From an uncultured Thermomicrobiales bacterium (lineage in GTDB: Bacteria; Chloroflexota; Chloroflexia; Thermomicrobiales; UBA6265), in NCBI GenBank assembly GCA_902806395.1, contig CADCWH010000245.1, positions 1 to 18,059 of the forward strand: DNA of 18,059 nucleotides, given 5' to 3'. Positions 7,889-15,210 of this stretch are shown here, piece by piece; the stretch's first letter is position 1; each line of letters starts with the position of its first letter. The translations under genes were made by a program, and so were the position numbers. The notes below the pieces were generated by a model, which worked only from the letters and a program-made list of their open reading frames with translations, was not told where the DNA came from and ran no database searches.

Positions 7889-8394
7889 TCGAGGTAGTCG
7901 TCGGCGACATCACCCGATTCCGGGCCGACGCCATCGTCAACGCCGCCAATACCTCGCTGCTCGGCGGCGGTGGGGTCGACGGGGCGATCCACCGCGTCGC
8001 CGGGCCAGGCCTGCTGGCCGAGTGCCGCACCCTGGGCGGTTGCGTCCCCGGCGAGGCGAAGGTCACCGGTGCCTACCGCTTGCCGGCCAAGATGGTGATC
8101 CACACGGTCGGCCCAGTCTGGCGGGGTGGGTCCTCCGGTGAGGACGCGACACTGGAGGCCTGCTACCGATCGTCCATGAGATTGGCAGCCGATCAGGGCG
8201 CCAGGACGATCGCGTTCCCATCGATCGCCACGGGAGCCTATGGCTTCCCACTCCGTCGAGCGGCGATCATCGCCGTCACCACGGTCGAGGCAATCATGCG
8301 CACTGACGAGCGGGTCGCCCGGGTCAGCTTCATCTGCCGGACTCGGGACACGGCCCAGGCATATGAGGACGTTGTGGCCGACCTATTGGAGTGA
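7885..8394 (+). CDS. Macro-domain protein, probable ADP-ribose hydrolase/deacetylase
   Basis: This is a single-domain protein of 169 residues, the normal size for the MacroD/YmdB type. These proteins bind ADP-ribose and remove ADP-ribose from acidic side chains or acetyl from O-acetyl-ADP-ribose in the cytosol. Visible motifs are GDIT (7-10), NAAN (19-22), [10 protein letters not shown] (27-36), a GEAKVTGAY stretch (56-64), HTVGPVW (73-79) and [11 protein letters not shown] (112-122). Together these match the catalytic/ribose-binding loops of the MacroD class. The GTG start gives the typical beginning [10 protein letters not shown]. No clear ribosome site precedes it, so translation probably depends on the upstream hydrolase or the mini-ORF. 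No ADP-ribosyltransferase partner or toxin is nearby, so a toxin-antitoxin role has no support here. Confidence 0.92.
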   Translation: MIEVVVGDITRFRADAIVNAANTSLLGGGGVDGAIHRVAGPGLLAECRTLGGCVPGEAKVTGAYRLPAKMVIHTVGPVWRGGSSGEDATLEACYRSSMRLAADQGARTIAFPSIATGAYGFPLRRAAIIAVTTVEAIMRTDERVARVSFICRTRDTAQAYEDVVADLLE

Positions 8395-8426
8395 CGCCGG
8401 TACCTCGGTCAGCAGAGGTGCGTCAC
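8391..8426. terminator. Interrupted hairpin carrying both convergent stop codons
   Basis: GTGACGC (8391-8397) pairs with GCGTCAC (8420-8426). After a 4-base bulge on the left side (8398-8401), ACCTC (8402-8406) pairs with GAGGT (8415-8419) around an 8-base loop. The TGA of the macro-domain gene (8392-8394) lies in the left arm, and the TGA of the ABC ATPase (complement of 8423-8425) in the right arm. There is no T-tract. The position between two converging genes suggests a shared terminator or 3'-end stabiliser. Confidence 0.55.
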
Positions 8427-9211
8427 GTCCCACCGGGCATGGCCGAGGTGCGGAGGGCGGCGCGAACGGCGACCGTCCGCGCGACGAAGTCCCCTGTCGT
8501 CAAGAGGTCGAGCGACCGTGGCCGGGGCAGGTCGATGGGCAGGTCAGCAGCGATCGTGCCAGGGTGCGGGGTCATCACCAGGACCCGGTCGGCCAGCGAC
8601 ACCGCCTCCTCGACATCGTGGGTCACCAAGAGGACCGTCGGCCGTCGCGCCGACCAAATCCGCTGTAGCTCGATCGCCATCGCTTCCCGGCCGAGCGCGT
8701 CGATCGCCCCGAACGGCTCGTCCATCAGGAGCAGCGCCGGTTCGGTAGCGAGGGCCCGGGCGAGACTCACCCGGCCCCGCATGCCACCGGAGAGCTCGGC
8801 GGGATAGTGCCCGCCGAACCCACCGAGCCCGACAAGGTCGAGCAGATTGGCGGCCTCCCGCCCGGCGACAGCGTCTCGCCGGCCTCGGACATCGGCCGGC
8901 AGCAAGACGTTCTCCAGCGCGGTCCGCCACGGCAGCAGGGCGGGCCGTTGGAAAACCAGTGCCGTCCCGTCACTGGGGCCGACCACGGGCCGGCCCGCCA
9001 CCGTGACCGAACCCGTCGTCGGTGCCTGGAGGCCAGCGACGATCCGCAGCAGGGTGCTCTTGCCGCACCCGCTCGGGCCGACGATGGCGACGATTTCTCC
9101 CGCGGCGACGGAGAACGAGACGTCCCGCAGGGCTTCCGTCTCCGGCCCGCCGCGCGACCGGAACGTCTGGCCCACGCCGTCGAGATGGACGGGAGAGGCG
9201 GACCAGGTCAC
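8423..9211 (-). CDS. Orphan ABC transporter ATPase (SsuB/TauB/NrtD-like)
   Basis: This is an ATPase subunit of a nitrate/sulfonate/taurine-type importer, acting at the inner face of the membrane. Starting from the GTG at 9211 it has 262 residues. A TTG at 9235 would add 8, and the ribosome site does not decide between them. Motifs (262-residue numbering) are Walker A GPSGCGKST (45-53), Q-loop Gln88, signature LSGGMRGR (140-147), Walker B LLLMDEP (160-166) and switch His198 in VTHDVEEA. The ALLPW and PFGAIDA surroundings are typical of the SsuB/TauB group. No permease or substrate-binding protein is adjacent: a macro gene converges downstream and a divergent MFS gene lies upstream. The partners must be elsewhere, or the gene is a remnant or shared ATPase. 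The substrate cannot be deduced. Confidence 0.9.
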   Translation of the reverse strand: MTWSASPVHLDGVGQTFRSRGGPETEALRDVSFSVAAGEIVAIVGPSGCGKSTLLRIVAGLQAPTTGSVTVAGRPVVGPSDGTALVFQRPALLPWRTALENVLLPADVRGRRDAVAGREAANLLDLVGLGGFGGHYPAELSGGMRGRVSLARALATEPALLLMDEPFGAIDALGREAMAIELQRIWSARRPTVLLVTHDVEEAVSLADRVLVMTPHPGTIAADLPIDLPRPRSLDLLTTGDFVARTVAVRAALRTSAMPGGT

Positions 9212-9279
9212 AGGCGCGCCCGGTCGGAGTCCCAAGCAACCCCCCGGGCGCGCCGCGTGGGACGCCCCTGGTGCGGCGC

Positions 9280-9285
9280 TATACT
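9280..9285 (+). promoter_or_regulatory. Possible -10 element of the MFS gene
   Basis: TATACT stands out in an otherwise very GC-rich 119-base divergent gap and lies 45 bases before the GTG start of the MFS transporter. It matches five of six bases of TATAAT. No recognisable -35 is seen 16-18 bases upstream, so this is a weak call. Confidence 0.3.
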
Positions 9286-9330
9286 GCCACCCTGGCGTGA
9301 GGGGCGACGAGTCCGAGGGGAGACGGTCGG

Positions 9331-10659
9331 GTGGTCGGGATACAACGGGCGCGTACCTCGCTCGCCACGCCGGTCGGGCGCGGGTTCTTCCTGGTCGGGG
9401 TGGCGACCCTCTGCTTCGGGTTCGCCCTCAGCGCCAACCAGAATATCGTCTCCAACTTCTTCGAGGACGACCTCGGTCTCTCCGGTCCCCAGTTCGGCTA
9501 CATCACCGCCATCCGCGAGATCCCGGGCTTCCTGCTGATCTTCGTGACCGCCCTCTTTTACCGCCTCTCGCTGCCGCACCTCACGGCCGGAGCCTTCTTG
9601 CTGCTGGCGATTGGCTACGGCCTGTTCGGGACGGCAACCTCGTTCTGGACGGTGGCCCCGTGGGTGATCATCAGTTCGATGGGCTACCACACGTTCCTCC
9701 AGACGCAGTATGCCCTGGCGATGAGCCTGACCACCGAGAACAAGACCGGCGGCATCCTGGGTCGCCTGGGCTCGATCAACCAAGCGGGTGCCCTGCTGGC
9801 CATGGGGGTCGTATTCGTCGGGTTCCGCTATGACCTGCTGACCTTCCGTTCGACCTTCGTCCTCTGTGGTCTGCTAGCCGTGGTCGCCGCCGTCGCCATC
9901 GTCCGGTTTCCCCACATGAGGGATGGCGAGGTCCAGACGCGGACGACCCGGCGGGAGCCGATCGTATTCCGACGGGACTATCGCTACTACTACGGGCTCA
10001 GCCTGCTCGACGGAGGCCGCCAACAGATCTTCTTCTCGTTCGGGCTGTGGGTCCTCGTCGATCACTATGGCCTCGGCGTCCCGGCCATCTCGGCCATCCT
10101 CCTGGTCGTGACGACCCTCAGCATGCTGACCGGACCCCGAATCGGCCGCCTGATCGACCAGTACGGTGAGAACCGCATCCTGGCGACGGTCAACGTCGGC
10201 TACGTCGTCGCCCTGCTGGGGTATGGCCTGGTCGACAACGTGGTGGTGGCCGTGGCCTGCTACGTCATCTACTCGTTCATCTTCCCGCTGTCCGGAATGG
10301 GCGCCGCGACCTACCTGCGAAAGATTTCGGCGGCGGATGACCTAGCCCCATCCCTGGCGATGGGCCTGACGATGCAGCATGCCGCGGCGGTGGTCGTTCC
10401 GATCGCGACCGGGTTCGTCCTGAACTACGTCGGCTACCAGATCCCGTTCATCGTCGCGATCGGGTTCGCTCTTCTGGCGCTGCCGGTCACCCAACGCCTC
10501 TCGCCTCCGGACCAGAAGTCGGAGCGGCGGCGACGCGAGGACGCGGCCCGCGCCGTCGGGATCGCACCAGACGCCCAACTCCGTCCGGTGGCCGAGCGGG
10601 GCCCACGCGGCGCCATCACCCCGGCACAGGGCACGGCGGCGGCGGCCACCGAGGAGTAG
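9331..10659 (+). CDS. Major facilitator superfamily transporter
   Basis: This is a 442-residue polytopic membrane protein of about 12 hydrophobic segments, within the normal MFS length. GTG at 9331 is preceded by GAGGGGAG at 9315-9322, 8 bases away, which fixes the start. Hydrophobic segments run from about residue 17 to 390, with a charged cytoplasmic break near 195-215 between the two six-helix halves. GPRIGRLIDQYGENRIL (268-284) resembles the MFS motif A loop after helix 8. The first half contains an FALSANQNIVSNFFEDDLGLS-like extracellular loop (31-51). The last 50 residues are charged and Ala/Arg-rich and lie in the cytoplasm. I cannot tell the substrate; the neighbours give no clue, and it appears to be transcribed alone. 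Confidence 0.88.
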   Translation: MVGIQRARTSLATPVGRGFFLVGVATLCFGFALSANQNIVSNFFEDDLGLSGPQFGYITAIREIPGFLLIFVTALFYRLSLPHLTAGAFLLLAIGYGLFGTATSFWTVAPWVIISSMGYHTFLQTQYALAMSLTTENKTGGILGRLGSINQAGALLAMGVVFVGFRYDLLTFRSTFVLCGLLAVVAAVAIVRFPHMRDGEVQTRTTRREPIVFRRDYRYYYGLSLLDGGRQQIFFSFGLWVLVDHYGLGVPAISAILLVVTTLSMLTGPRIGRLIDQYGENRILATVNVGYVVALLGYGLVDNVVVAVACYVIYSFIFPLSGMGAATYLRKISAADDLAPSLAMGLTMQHAAAVVVPIATGFVLNYVGYQIPFIVAIGFALLALPVTQRLSPPDQKSERRRREDAARAVGIAPDAQLRPVAERGPRGAITPAQGTAAAATEE

Positions 10660-10660
10660 C

Positions 10661-10704
10661 GGACCGGACCCCGGTCGGTCCCATGCGTCTGGGGACGCCA
10701 TGGG
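10661..10704. terminator. Two adjacent hairpins after the MFS gene
   Basis: Directly after the MFS stop, GGACCG (10661-10666) pairs with CGGTCC (10676-10681), with further inner pairing. Overlapping it, CCCATG-CGTC (10680-10689) pairs with GACG-C-CATGGG (10694-10704) with one bulged C and a 4-base loop. Because they share two bases, they could fold in succession rather than fully together. There is no T-tract. They may end transcription of the MFS gene and of the convergent lipoprotein gene. Confidence 0.4.
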
Positions 10705-10791
10705 GCCAGGAGCGGGACATACGTGGCCAGGCGCACCCTCGCATCCCGGACTCGTGTCCCGCGACGCGGCGCCGTCTGAATTGGCCCGGAG

Positions 10792-11049
10792 TCAGGAGAG
10801 GGCGGGCGGCGAAGGCAGTGGGTCGAGCCCCGGGGTTGCCTCGTCACCCTCGTCCTCCGTTGCCGCGGTGGTCGCGGTCGGCACGGCGGCCGGGCGCGTC
10901 GGGGCCGTCGTGGGGTCGTCCGCTCCCCCCTCGTCCTCCTCATCATCCCCACAGGCCGACAGCAGCCCTGCGCTCAGCGCCGCCATCCCGAGCAGCGAGA
11001 ATCGGCGACGATCGAGACGCACTCCGAACGTATCCGTCACCTCGGCCAC
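10792..11049 (-). CDS. Small Tat-type lipoprotein, function unknown
   Basis: The product has 85 residues from the GTG at 11049, with GGGGGAG ending 6 bases upstream. The N-terminus has a twin-arginine-like DRRRFSLL (13-20), a hydrophobic stretch and the lipobox LSAC with Cys33. This predicts export as a folded or small protein and lipid anchoring at the outer face of the membrane. What follows is only about 50 residues rich in Asp, Glu, Thr, Ala and Pro, and no domain. It resembles the leader and linker of an ABC substrate-binding lipoprotein with no binding domain. It could be a truncated relic or a genuine short surface lipoprotein. A longer upstream extension to 11187 is possible but would hide the signal. 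Plus-strand ORFs over it are shadows. Confidence 0.65.
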   Translation of the reverse strand: MAEVTDTFGVRLDRRRFSLLGMAALSAGLLSACGDDEEDEGGADDPTTAPTRPAAVPTATTAATEDEGDEATPGLDPLPSPPALS

Positions 11050-11186
11050 GAGACACTCCCCCTTACCGGCCGGACTGGTTCCTCGGCCGTTGTGCTGATC
11101 ACGAGGTCGCCGACCCGTCCTTAGCAGCTCCTCCCGCACGAAAGCGGAGCCCCTACAGTACCGCAACAGACCCGAGAGCCCCGCCA

Positions 11187-11200
11187 TGACCTAGGGGTCA
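11187..11200. promoter_or_regulatory. Inverted repeat TGACC-N4-GGTCA
   Basis: A 5-bp inverted repeat with a 4-base spacer (tagg) lies in the 240-base gap between the divergent lipoprotein and phosphatase genes, 90 bases before the phosphatase start. Its geometry fits a dimeric regulator site. It is short enough to be chance in GC-rich DNA. Confidence 0.25.
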
Positions 11201-11289
11201 CGATCTTGCTCGGTGGTGCTGATGGTCTCGTCGGGGATCAGGACTCGACGGTGTGGACGCTGGACGGCGAGGGTACCGGGGATGGTCCG

Positions 11290-12246
11290 ATGATGACTGA
11301 GCAAAGGCAAGCGGTCGATCCAGCGGTAGCGGTCGCCCCGCCGGTCGGATATCTCCGGGATGAATTGGCGACGGCGATCACCGCCGCGCGGCGGGGCGCC
11401 GTGGCGATCCTCGCCGTGGTTGACGCGGCTCGGTACACGAAGGGGGATGGCTCGCCGGTCACCGACGCCGATCTCGCCTCCGACCGCGCGATCCGGGAGA
11501 CGCTCGGCGCGGCGTTCCCTGATGACGTGCTGCTGACCGAGGAGGGCGCCGACGATCCCGCCCGCCTGGGCGCTCGGCGGTGCTGGATCGTTGACCCGCT
11601 CGATGGGACGAAGCAGTTCATCGCCGGGACCGGTGACTTCGATGTCCTCGTCGCTCTCGTGGAGGACGGTTCGCCGGTCGTCGCCGCCTCCTGCCATCCA
11701 CCCTCCGGACTGACCACCTGTGCCGTGGCGGGTGAGGGCGCCTGGATCAGCGACGGGTCCGGTGATGGGTGGCGACCACTCCGGTTCGACCCCGTCGTGC
11801 CTCGGCCGGTGCGGGTCGCCGCCTCGATCTGGTACGGCGCCCCGGCGGTGCTGCCCGTCCTGGCCGACCGGCTTTCCGGCCTGGCGGTGAACCCCATCCC
11901 GACCATGCAGACCGGTCTCAACCCTCGCTATTGGGCCGGACCGAGCCGGAGCCAGGACGCATTCGTCGGCTGGGAACCGGCCAGTTGGCACGACGGTCGG
12001 GGACGGGCCGGCGTCTGGATGGCGGGCGGCGAATGGGACATCGTCGTCGCCGACCTGATCGTGCGGGAGGCGGGTGGGGGCTTCTCGACTCTGGACGGCT
12101 CGCCCCACCGCTACAACAAGCGAGTCGCCCGCAACGAGGGTGGCCTGGTGATCGCCGCCACTCTCGAGCTGCACCGGGCCATCGTCTCCGCCCTCGCGGC
12201 TCCCGCCGGCATGCGGGCCGGGGCCAATCCGGGGTACTCGCGGTGA
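11290..12246 (+). CDS. Inositol monophosphatase-family phosphatase
   Basis: This is a metal-dependent sugar/nucleotide phosphatase of the IMPase/CysQ/HisN superfamily, 318 residues from the first of two adjacent ATG codons (11290, 11293). GGGGA lies about 9 bases upstream. The frame is open back to 11206, but that extension shows no family similarity. Metal-site motifs are GSPVTDAD (54-61), E84-E85 (of the GEE-type motif), DPLDGT (102-107) and the C-terminal WD at 249-250 followed by an EAGG turn (260-263). All magnesium-binding positions appear present, so activity is expected. The substrate (inositol phosphate, histidinol phosphate, PAP or fructose bisphosphate) cannot be decided. Its stop overlaps the next gene as GTGA, indicating translational coupling to a methyltransferase. 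Confidence 0.9.
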   Translation: MMTEQRQAVDPAVAVAPPVGYLRDELATAITAARRGAVAILAVVDAARYTKGDGSPVTDADLASDRAIRETLGAAFPDDVLLTEEGADDPARLGARRCWIVDPLDGTKQFIAGTGDFDVLVALVEDGSPVVAASCHPPSGLTTCAVAGEGAWISDGSGDGWRPLRFDPVVPRPVRVAASIWYGAPAVLPVLADRLSGLAVNPIPTMQTGLNPRYWAGPSRSQDAFVGWEPASWHDGRGRAGVWMAGGEWDIVVADLIVREAGGGFSTLDGSPHRYNKRVARNEGGLVIAATLELHRAIVSALAAPAGMRAGANPGYSR

Positions 12247-12929
12247 GCGTCGATCGCTGGGCCGCGGTCGACGCCCTCCTCGAACGCTCCCTCCTGCCGT
12301 CCGACCCGACCCTCGACGGCGTCCTCGCCCGGAGCGCCGGTGCCGGCCTTCCGGACCACGCCGTCTCGCCCCTCCAGGGCAAACTGTTGACGTTGCTGGC
12401 ACGGCTGGCGGGGGCGACCAGGATCCTGGAGATCGGGACTCTCGGCGGGTACAGCACCGTCTGGCTCGCCCGAGCCCTGCTACCCGGAGGTCGCATGATC
12501 AGCCTGGAGGCCGATCCAAACCGGGCCGCGGTCGCCCGCGATGCGATCGCCGGAGCCGGGTTCGGGGACCGGGTCGAAGTCCGAACTGGACCGGCCCTGG
12601 AGTCCCTGCCGAGCCTGGTGACAGAAGGCGTCAGTCCGTTCGATCTGATCTTCATCGACGCCGACAAGCCGAACAATCCGGAGTACCTGCGGTGGGCCAT
12701 CGTCCTGAGCCGGGTGGGGACGGTGATCATCGCCGACAACGTCGTCCGGGGCGGGGCAATCATCGACGACGCCGTGAAGGACCCCTCGACGATGGGCGCA
12801 CGCGCGTTCCTCGCCGACCTCGGCGCCCACCCAGCGACCGATGCCACCGTTGTCCAGACCGTCGGGTCCAAGGGCCACGACGGCTTCGCCCTGGCAATCG
12901 TCGGGGACATCGCTGGAACCGTCCCGTAA
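12243..12929 (+). CDS. Cation-dependent SAM O-methyltransferase (COMT/CCoAOMT-like)
   Basis: The product has 228 residues, the usual length for this family, which transfers methyl from S-adenosylmethionine to catechol-type hydroxyls in the cytosol. GTG at 12243 overlaps the preceding TGA by four bases. A much longer open frame upstream is a shadow of the phosphatase gene. Visible elements are the SAM loop EIGTLGGYS (63-71), the acidic strand end Glu89, and the metal ligands Asp139 (in FIDADK), Asp165 and Asn166 (in IIADNV). All three metal ligands are present. The natural acceptor is unknown; many bacterial members have broad catechol specificity. Coupling to the phosphatase suggests the two are made together but does not show a shared pathway. 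Confidence 0.92.
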   Translation: MSVDRWAAVDALLERSLLPSDPTLDGVLARSAGAGLPDHAVSPLQGKLLTLLARLAGATRILEIGTLGGYSTVWLARALLPGGRMISLEADPNRAAVARDAIAGAGFGDRVEVRTGPALESLPSLVTEGVSPFDLIFIDADKPNNPEYLRWAIVLSRVGTVIIADNVVRGGAIIDDAVKDPSTMGARAFLADLGAHPATDATVVQTVGSKGHDGFALAIVGDIAGTVP

Positions 12930-12980
12930 GGGGACGACCGGATTGGCCCAGTCAGAGGTAGCACTGAGTCGGGCATCGCC

Positions 12981-13000
12981 GGTGCGATTCCGATCGCGCC
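12981..13000. terminator. Hairpin between the methyltransferase and nagB
   Basis: GGTGCGAT (12981-12988) pairs with ATCGCGCC (12993-13000), with one G-U pair on the plus-strand RNA. The four-base loop TCCG fits the stable UNCG class when read on the plus strand. It lies in the 76-base gap between the two convergent stops, so a terminator is likely even though no T-run follows. Confidence 0.5.
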
Positions 13001-13005
13001 CTGAT

Positions 13006-13788
13006 CTACTCCTGTCCGGGCAATCGACTGGCCGCGGCCCGGTCCGCGATCACGAGCAGCCGGTCCCCGGCCAGTCGCAACCATGAGGCGGGTAGGGCAT
13101 CGGTCGCCGGGCCGTGCAGGGCCTCGAAGAGGATGTCGGCCTTGGCGGCCCCGGTGACGATCAGCACGATCCGCCCTGCCTCCAGCAGCGTGCCGAGCCC
13201 CATCGTCATCGCCCGGGGCGGGACCGGGTCCTCGCCGGGCCAATAGCCCGCCGCCTGGGCGATCGATCCTGGAGTGAGGTCGATCACCCGGGTACGGCTG
13301 TCGGGCCCCCCGGTGTCCGGTTCGTTGTAGGCCACGTGCCCGTTCGGTCCCAAGCCGACCACCGCCAGGGTCAGCCCGCCCAACGCCGCCAGGTCGGCCT
13401 CGTAGGCGGCCGCGGCCCCCTCCGGGTCTGGGTCGGTGGCGGGGATGATGTGACGGCGGTCGGGCGCGATCCCGGCTGGTTCAATGAAGGCGTCCAGCAA
13501 CCAGCCGGTCAGACTGTTCGGCCGCTCCGGGGGCATCCCCAGGTATTCGTCCAGGCAGAAGAGATGGACCCTCGACAGGTCGATCTCGCCCCGTTCGCGG
13601 CGGGCAACCAGATCCCCGAACATCGGCAGCGGGGTGGAGCCGGTCGGCACGGCCAGGACTGCCTCGGGGTGCGCCGTCACGGTCGCCGTGACGATGTCGG
13701 CCGCCCGGCGCCCCACCGCGTCGGCGTCCTCGAGTACCTCGACCGCGATCGTCACGGCACCGGCGCCCTCGTCCATACCCTCGCCCAT
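13006..13788 (-). CDS. nagB: Glucosamine-6-phosphate deaminase
   Basis: This enzyme converts glucosamine-6-phosphate to fructose-6-phosphate and ammonia, linking amino-sugar use to glycolysis in the cytosol. It has 260 residues from the ATG at 13788, within the normal 240-270. GGGGAG lies 4 bases upstream, and adjacent ATG codons at 13791 and 13776 are alternatives. Motifs are PTGSTP (48-53), the catalytic LDEY loop (Asp80-Glu81), GPNGHVAYNEP (147-157) with His151 and Glu156, and TMGLGTLLEA (195-204) near the C-terminus. The position of E. coli Asp141 is Asn149, as in several Gram-positive NagB. The DEY and NEP motifs favour NagB over 6-phosphogluconolactonase. No nagA or transporter is adjacent; the gene stands alone, divergent from the hydrolase/UV endonuclease pair. 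Confidence 0.92.
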   Translation of the reverse strand: MGEGMDEGAGAVTIAVEVLEDADAVGRRAADIVTATVTAHPEAVLAVPTGSTPLPMFGDLVARRERGEIDLSRVHLFCLDEYLGMPPERPNSLTGWLLDAFIEPAGIAPDRRHIIPATDPDPEGAAAAYEADLAALGGLTLAVVGLGPNGHVAYNEPDTGGPDSRTRVIDLTPGSIAQAAGYWPGEDPVPPRAMTMGLGTLLEAGRIVLIVTGAAKADILFEALHGPATDALPASWLRLAGDRLLVIADRAAASRLPGQE

Positions 13789-14064
13789 CATGCTCCCCAC
13801 AGTGATCTGACATTGCCTGTCACCCCAGCGACCGTGCCGCCGCGTACCCCACATCCCCGACCCACGCCGCCGCGCGGCGGCACCGTTGGGACAGTCCGAC
13901 GGTGCGCGACGTGCGATCGGGATCGCCGGGATGGCGGGCGCCGCGGGGACGCCGGGCGGCACGGTAGGCTACGGTCTTGCCGCTCGCCGGTCAACTGGCG
14001 ACTCCCAATGTTCGGAGTGGGCCGCATCCGACGACTGCCGGCCGACGATCGAAAGCGGGGATGG

Positions 14065-15210
14065 ATGGCGACGAGCGACGCGGGATTCGAGGCGGTGTTG
14101 GCGGGTGTCGACGAATGGGTCTCGCCACGGGGCGTGCCCGGGGTGGGTGCGGCAGTCTGGCACGGGGGGCGGATCGTCGCCGAACACCATTCCGGCCAGG
14201 CCCGCGACGGCGTCCCGGTCGGGCCGGACACCCTCTTTGCCCTGGCGTCGGTCACCAAACCCATCGCGGCGGCGACCCTCCTCTCCCTGGTGGACGATGG
14301 CACGGTCGACCTCGATGGCCTCGTCGCCGATCACCTGCCGGAATTCCGCCGGCCGGCCGACCCCGCCGACTGGGCGCCGCCCGGCGACCCCGACGGCGAC
14401 CGGGAATCCGTCACGGTCCGTCACCTGCTGGCCCACCTCTCGGGATTACCGGAGGATATCGCCGGCCGTGACGAGCGACTCACGGCAACGCCGGGTCTGG
14501 ATGCCCTCACGGACGCCTTGCTCACCCTGCCTCTGGTCTCCTCCCCCGGCGAGACGCTGCGCTATTCCAATGCCGGCTACGCCGCGCTGGCTCGCATCGC
14601 CGAGACAGCGGCGGGCGACGAGTTCTGGGACCTGACGCGCACCCGGGTCCTGGACCCGCTCGGTCTGGCGGACATCGTCGCTCGTCCGGTCGGGGCACAC
14701 AGGGACCGTCTCGCCCACGTCGCCGGAGCCGCAAACCCCGGCACTGACCACGAGAGCTACAACAGCCCCTACTGGCAGGGGTTGGCCATCCCGTGGGGTG
14801 GACTGGTCGGTACCCCGGCTGACGCGGTCCGGTTCGCAGCCTCGTTCCTGCCCGGCCAGGCGGCCTTCCCGGAGCACCCGTTGAGCCCCGGAGCGATCGC
14901 GGCGATGACCACCGACCAGGCGGGTGGCGTGCCCGGCGGCGTCGAGAGTGGCAAGGTGTGGTGGGACACGGCCGCGTGGGGGCTCGGCTGGGAGGTGAAG
15001 GGGACCAAGGTGAACCACTGGACCGGCACGGCGACCTCGCCCGCGACCTTCTGCCACTTCGGTCAGGCGGGGACGCTCGTCTGGGCCGACCCGACTCGAG
15101 ACCTGGTCCTGGCCGTCTTCGCCAATCGCACCGTGACCCGGATGTGGGGGTTCATCCTCCCCCGCTGGTCCCGCCTGAGCGACGCCCTGGTCGCGGTGGT
15201 GGACAGGTGA
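14065..15210 (+). CDS. Class C beta-lactamase-family serine hydrolase
   Basis: The product has 381 residues from the ATG at 14065, with GCGGGG a few bases upstream. The open frame extends much further back, but only as a shadow of nagB. Motifs of the penicillin-binding protein/AmpC-type fold are S62-V-T-K65 (nucleophile and lysine), Y167-S-N169 (the YxN motif) and H331-F-G333 in place of KTG, as is common in esterase/D-aminopeptidase-like members. I see no signal peptide, so the protein is probably cytosolic. That argues for an esterase or peptidase rather than antibiotic resistance or wall work. Its TGA overlaps the GTG of the UV damage endonuclease (GTGA). A stem (13985-13990 with 13995-14000) lies in the upstream gap. 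Confidence 0.9.
   Translation: MATSDAGFEAVLAGVDEWVSPRGVPGVGAAVWHGGRIVAEHHSGQARDGVPVGPDTLFALASVTKPIAAATLLSLVDDGTVDLDGLVADHLPEFRRPADPADWAPPGDPDGDRESVTVRHLLAHLSGLPEDIAGRDERLTATPGLDALTDALLTLPLVSSPGETLRYSNAGYAALARIAETAAGDEFWDLTRTRVLDPLGLADIVARPVGAHRDRLAHVAGAANPGTDHESYNSPYWQGLAIPWGGLVGTPADAVRFAASFLPGQAAFPEHPLSPGAIAAMTTDQAGGVPGGVESGKVWWDTAAWGLGWEVKGTKVNHWTGTATSPATFCHFGQAGTLVWADPTRDLVLAVFANRTVTRMWGFILPRWSRLSDALVAVVDR

Noticed and set aside
7885..8394. DarTG-like or other ADP-ribosylation toxin-antitoxin system
   Set aside because: The macro domain is of the general MacroD type, and no toxin or ADP-ribosyltransferase lies beside it.
12930..13005. tRNA-like stretch (a D-arm-like cccagtcagaggtagca and a T-loop-like gtgcgattcc)
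   Set aside because: The acceptor ends do not pair, the D and T stems fail, and the gap is explained better by a simple hairpin between convergent genes.
13006..13788. 6-phosphogluconolactonase (DevB/Pgl)
   Set aside because: The LDEY, GPNGHVAYNEP and TMGLGTLLEA motifs are those of NagB.
13114..14064. Long in-frame N-terminal extension of the class C-type hydrolase
   Set aside because: It runs antisense through nagB. The hydrolase domain begins just after the ATG at 14065, which has a ribosome site.
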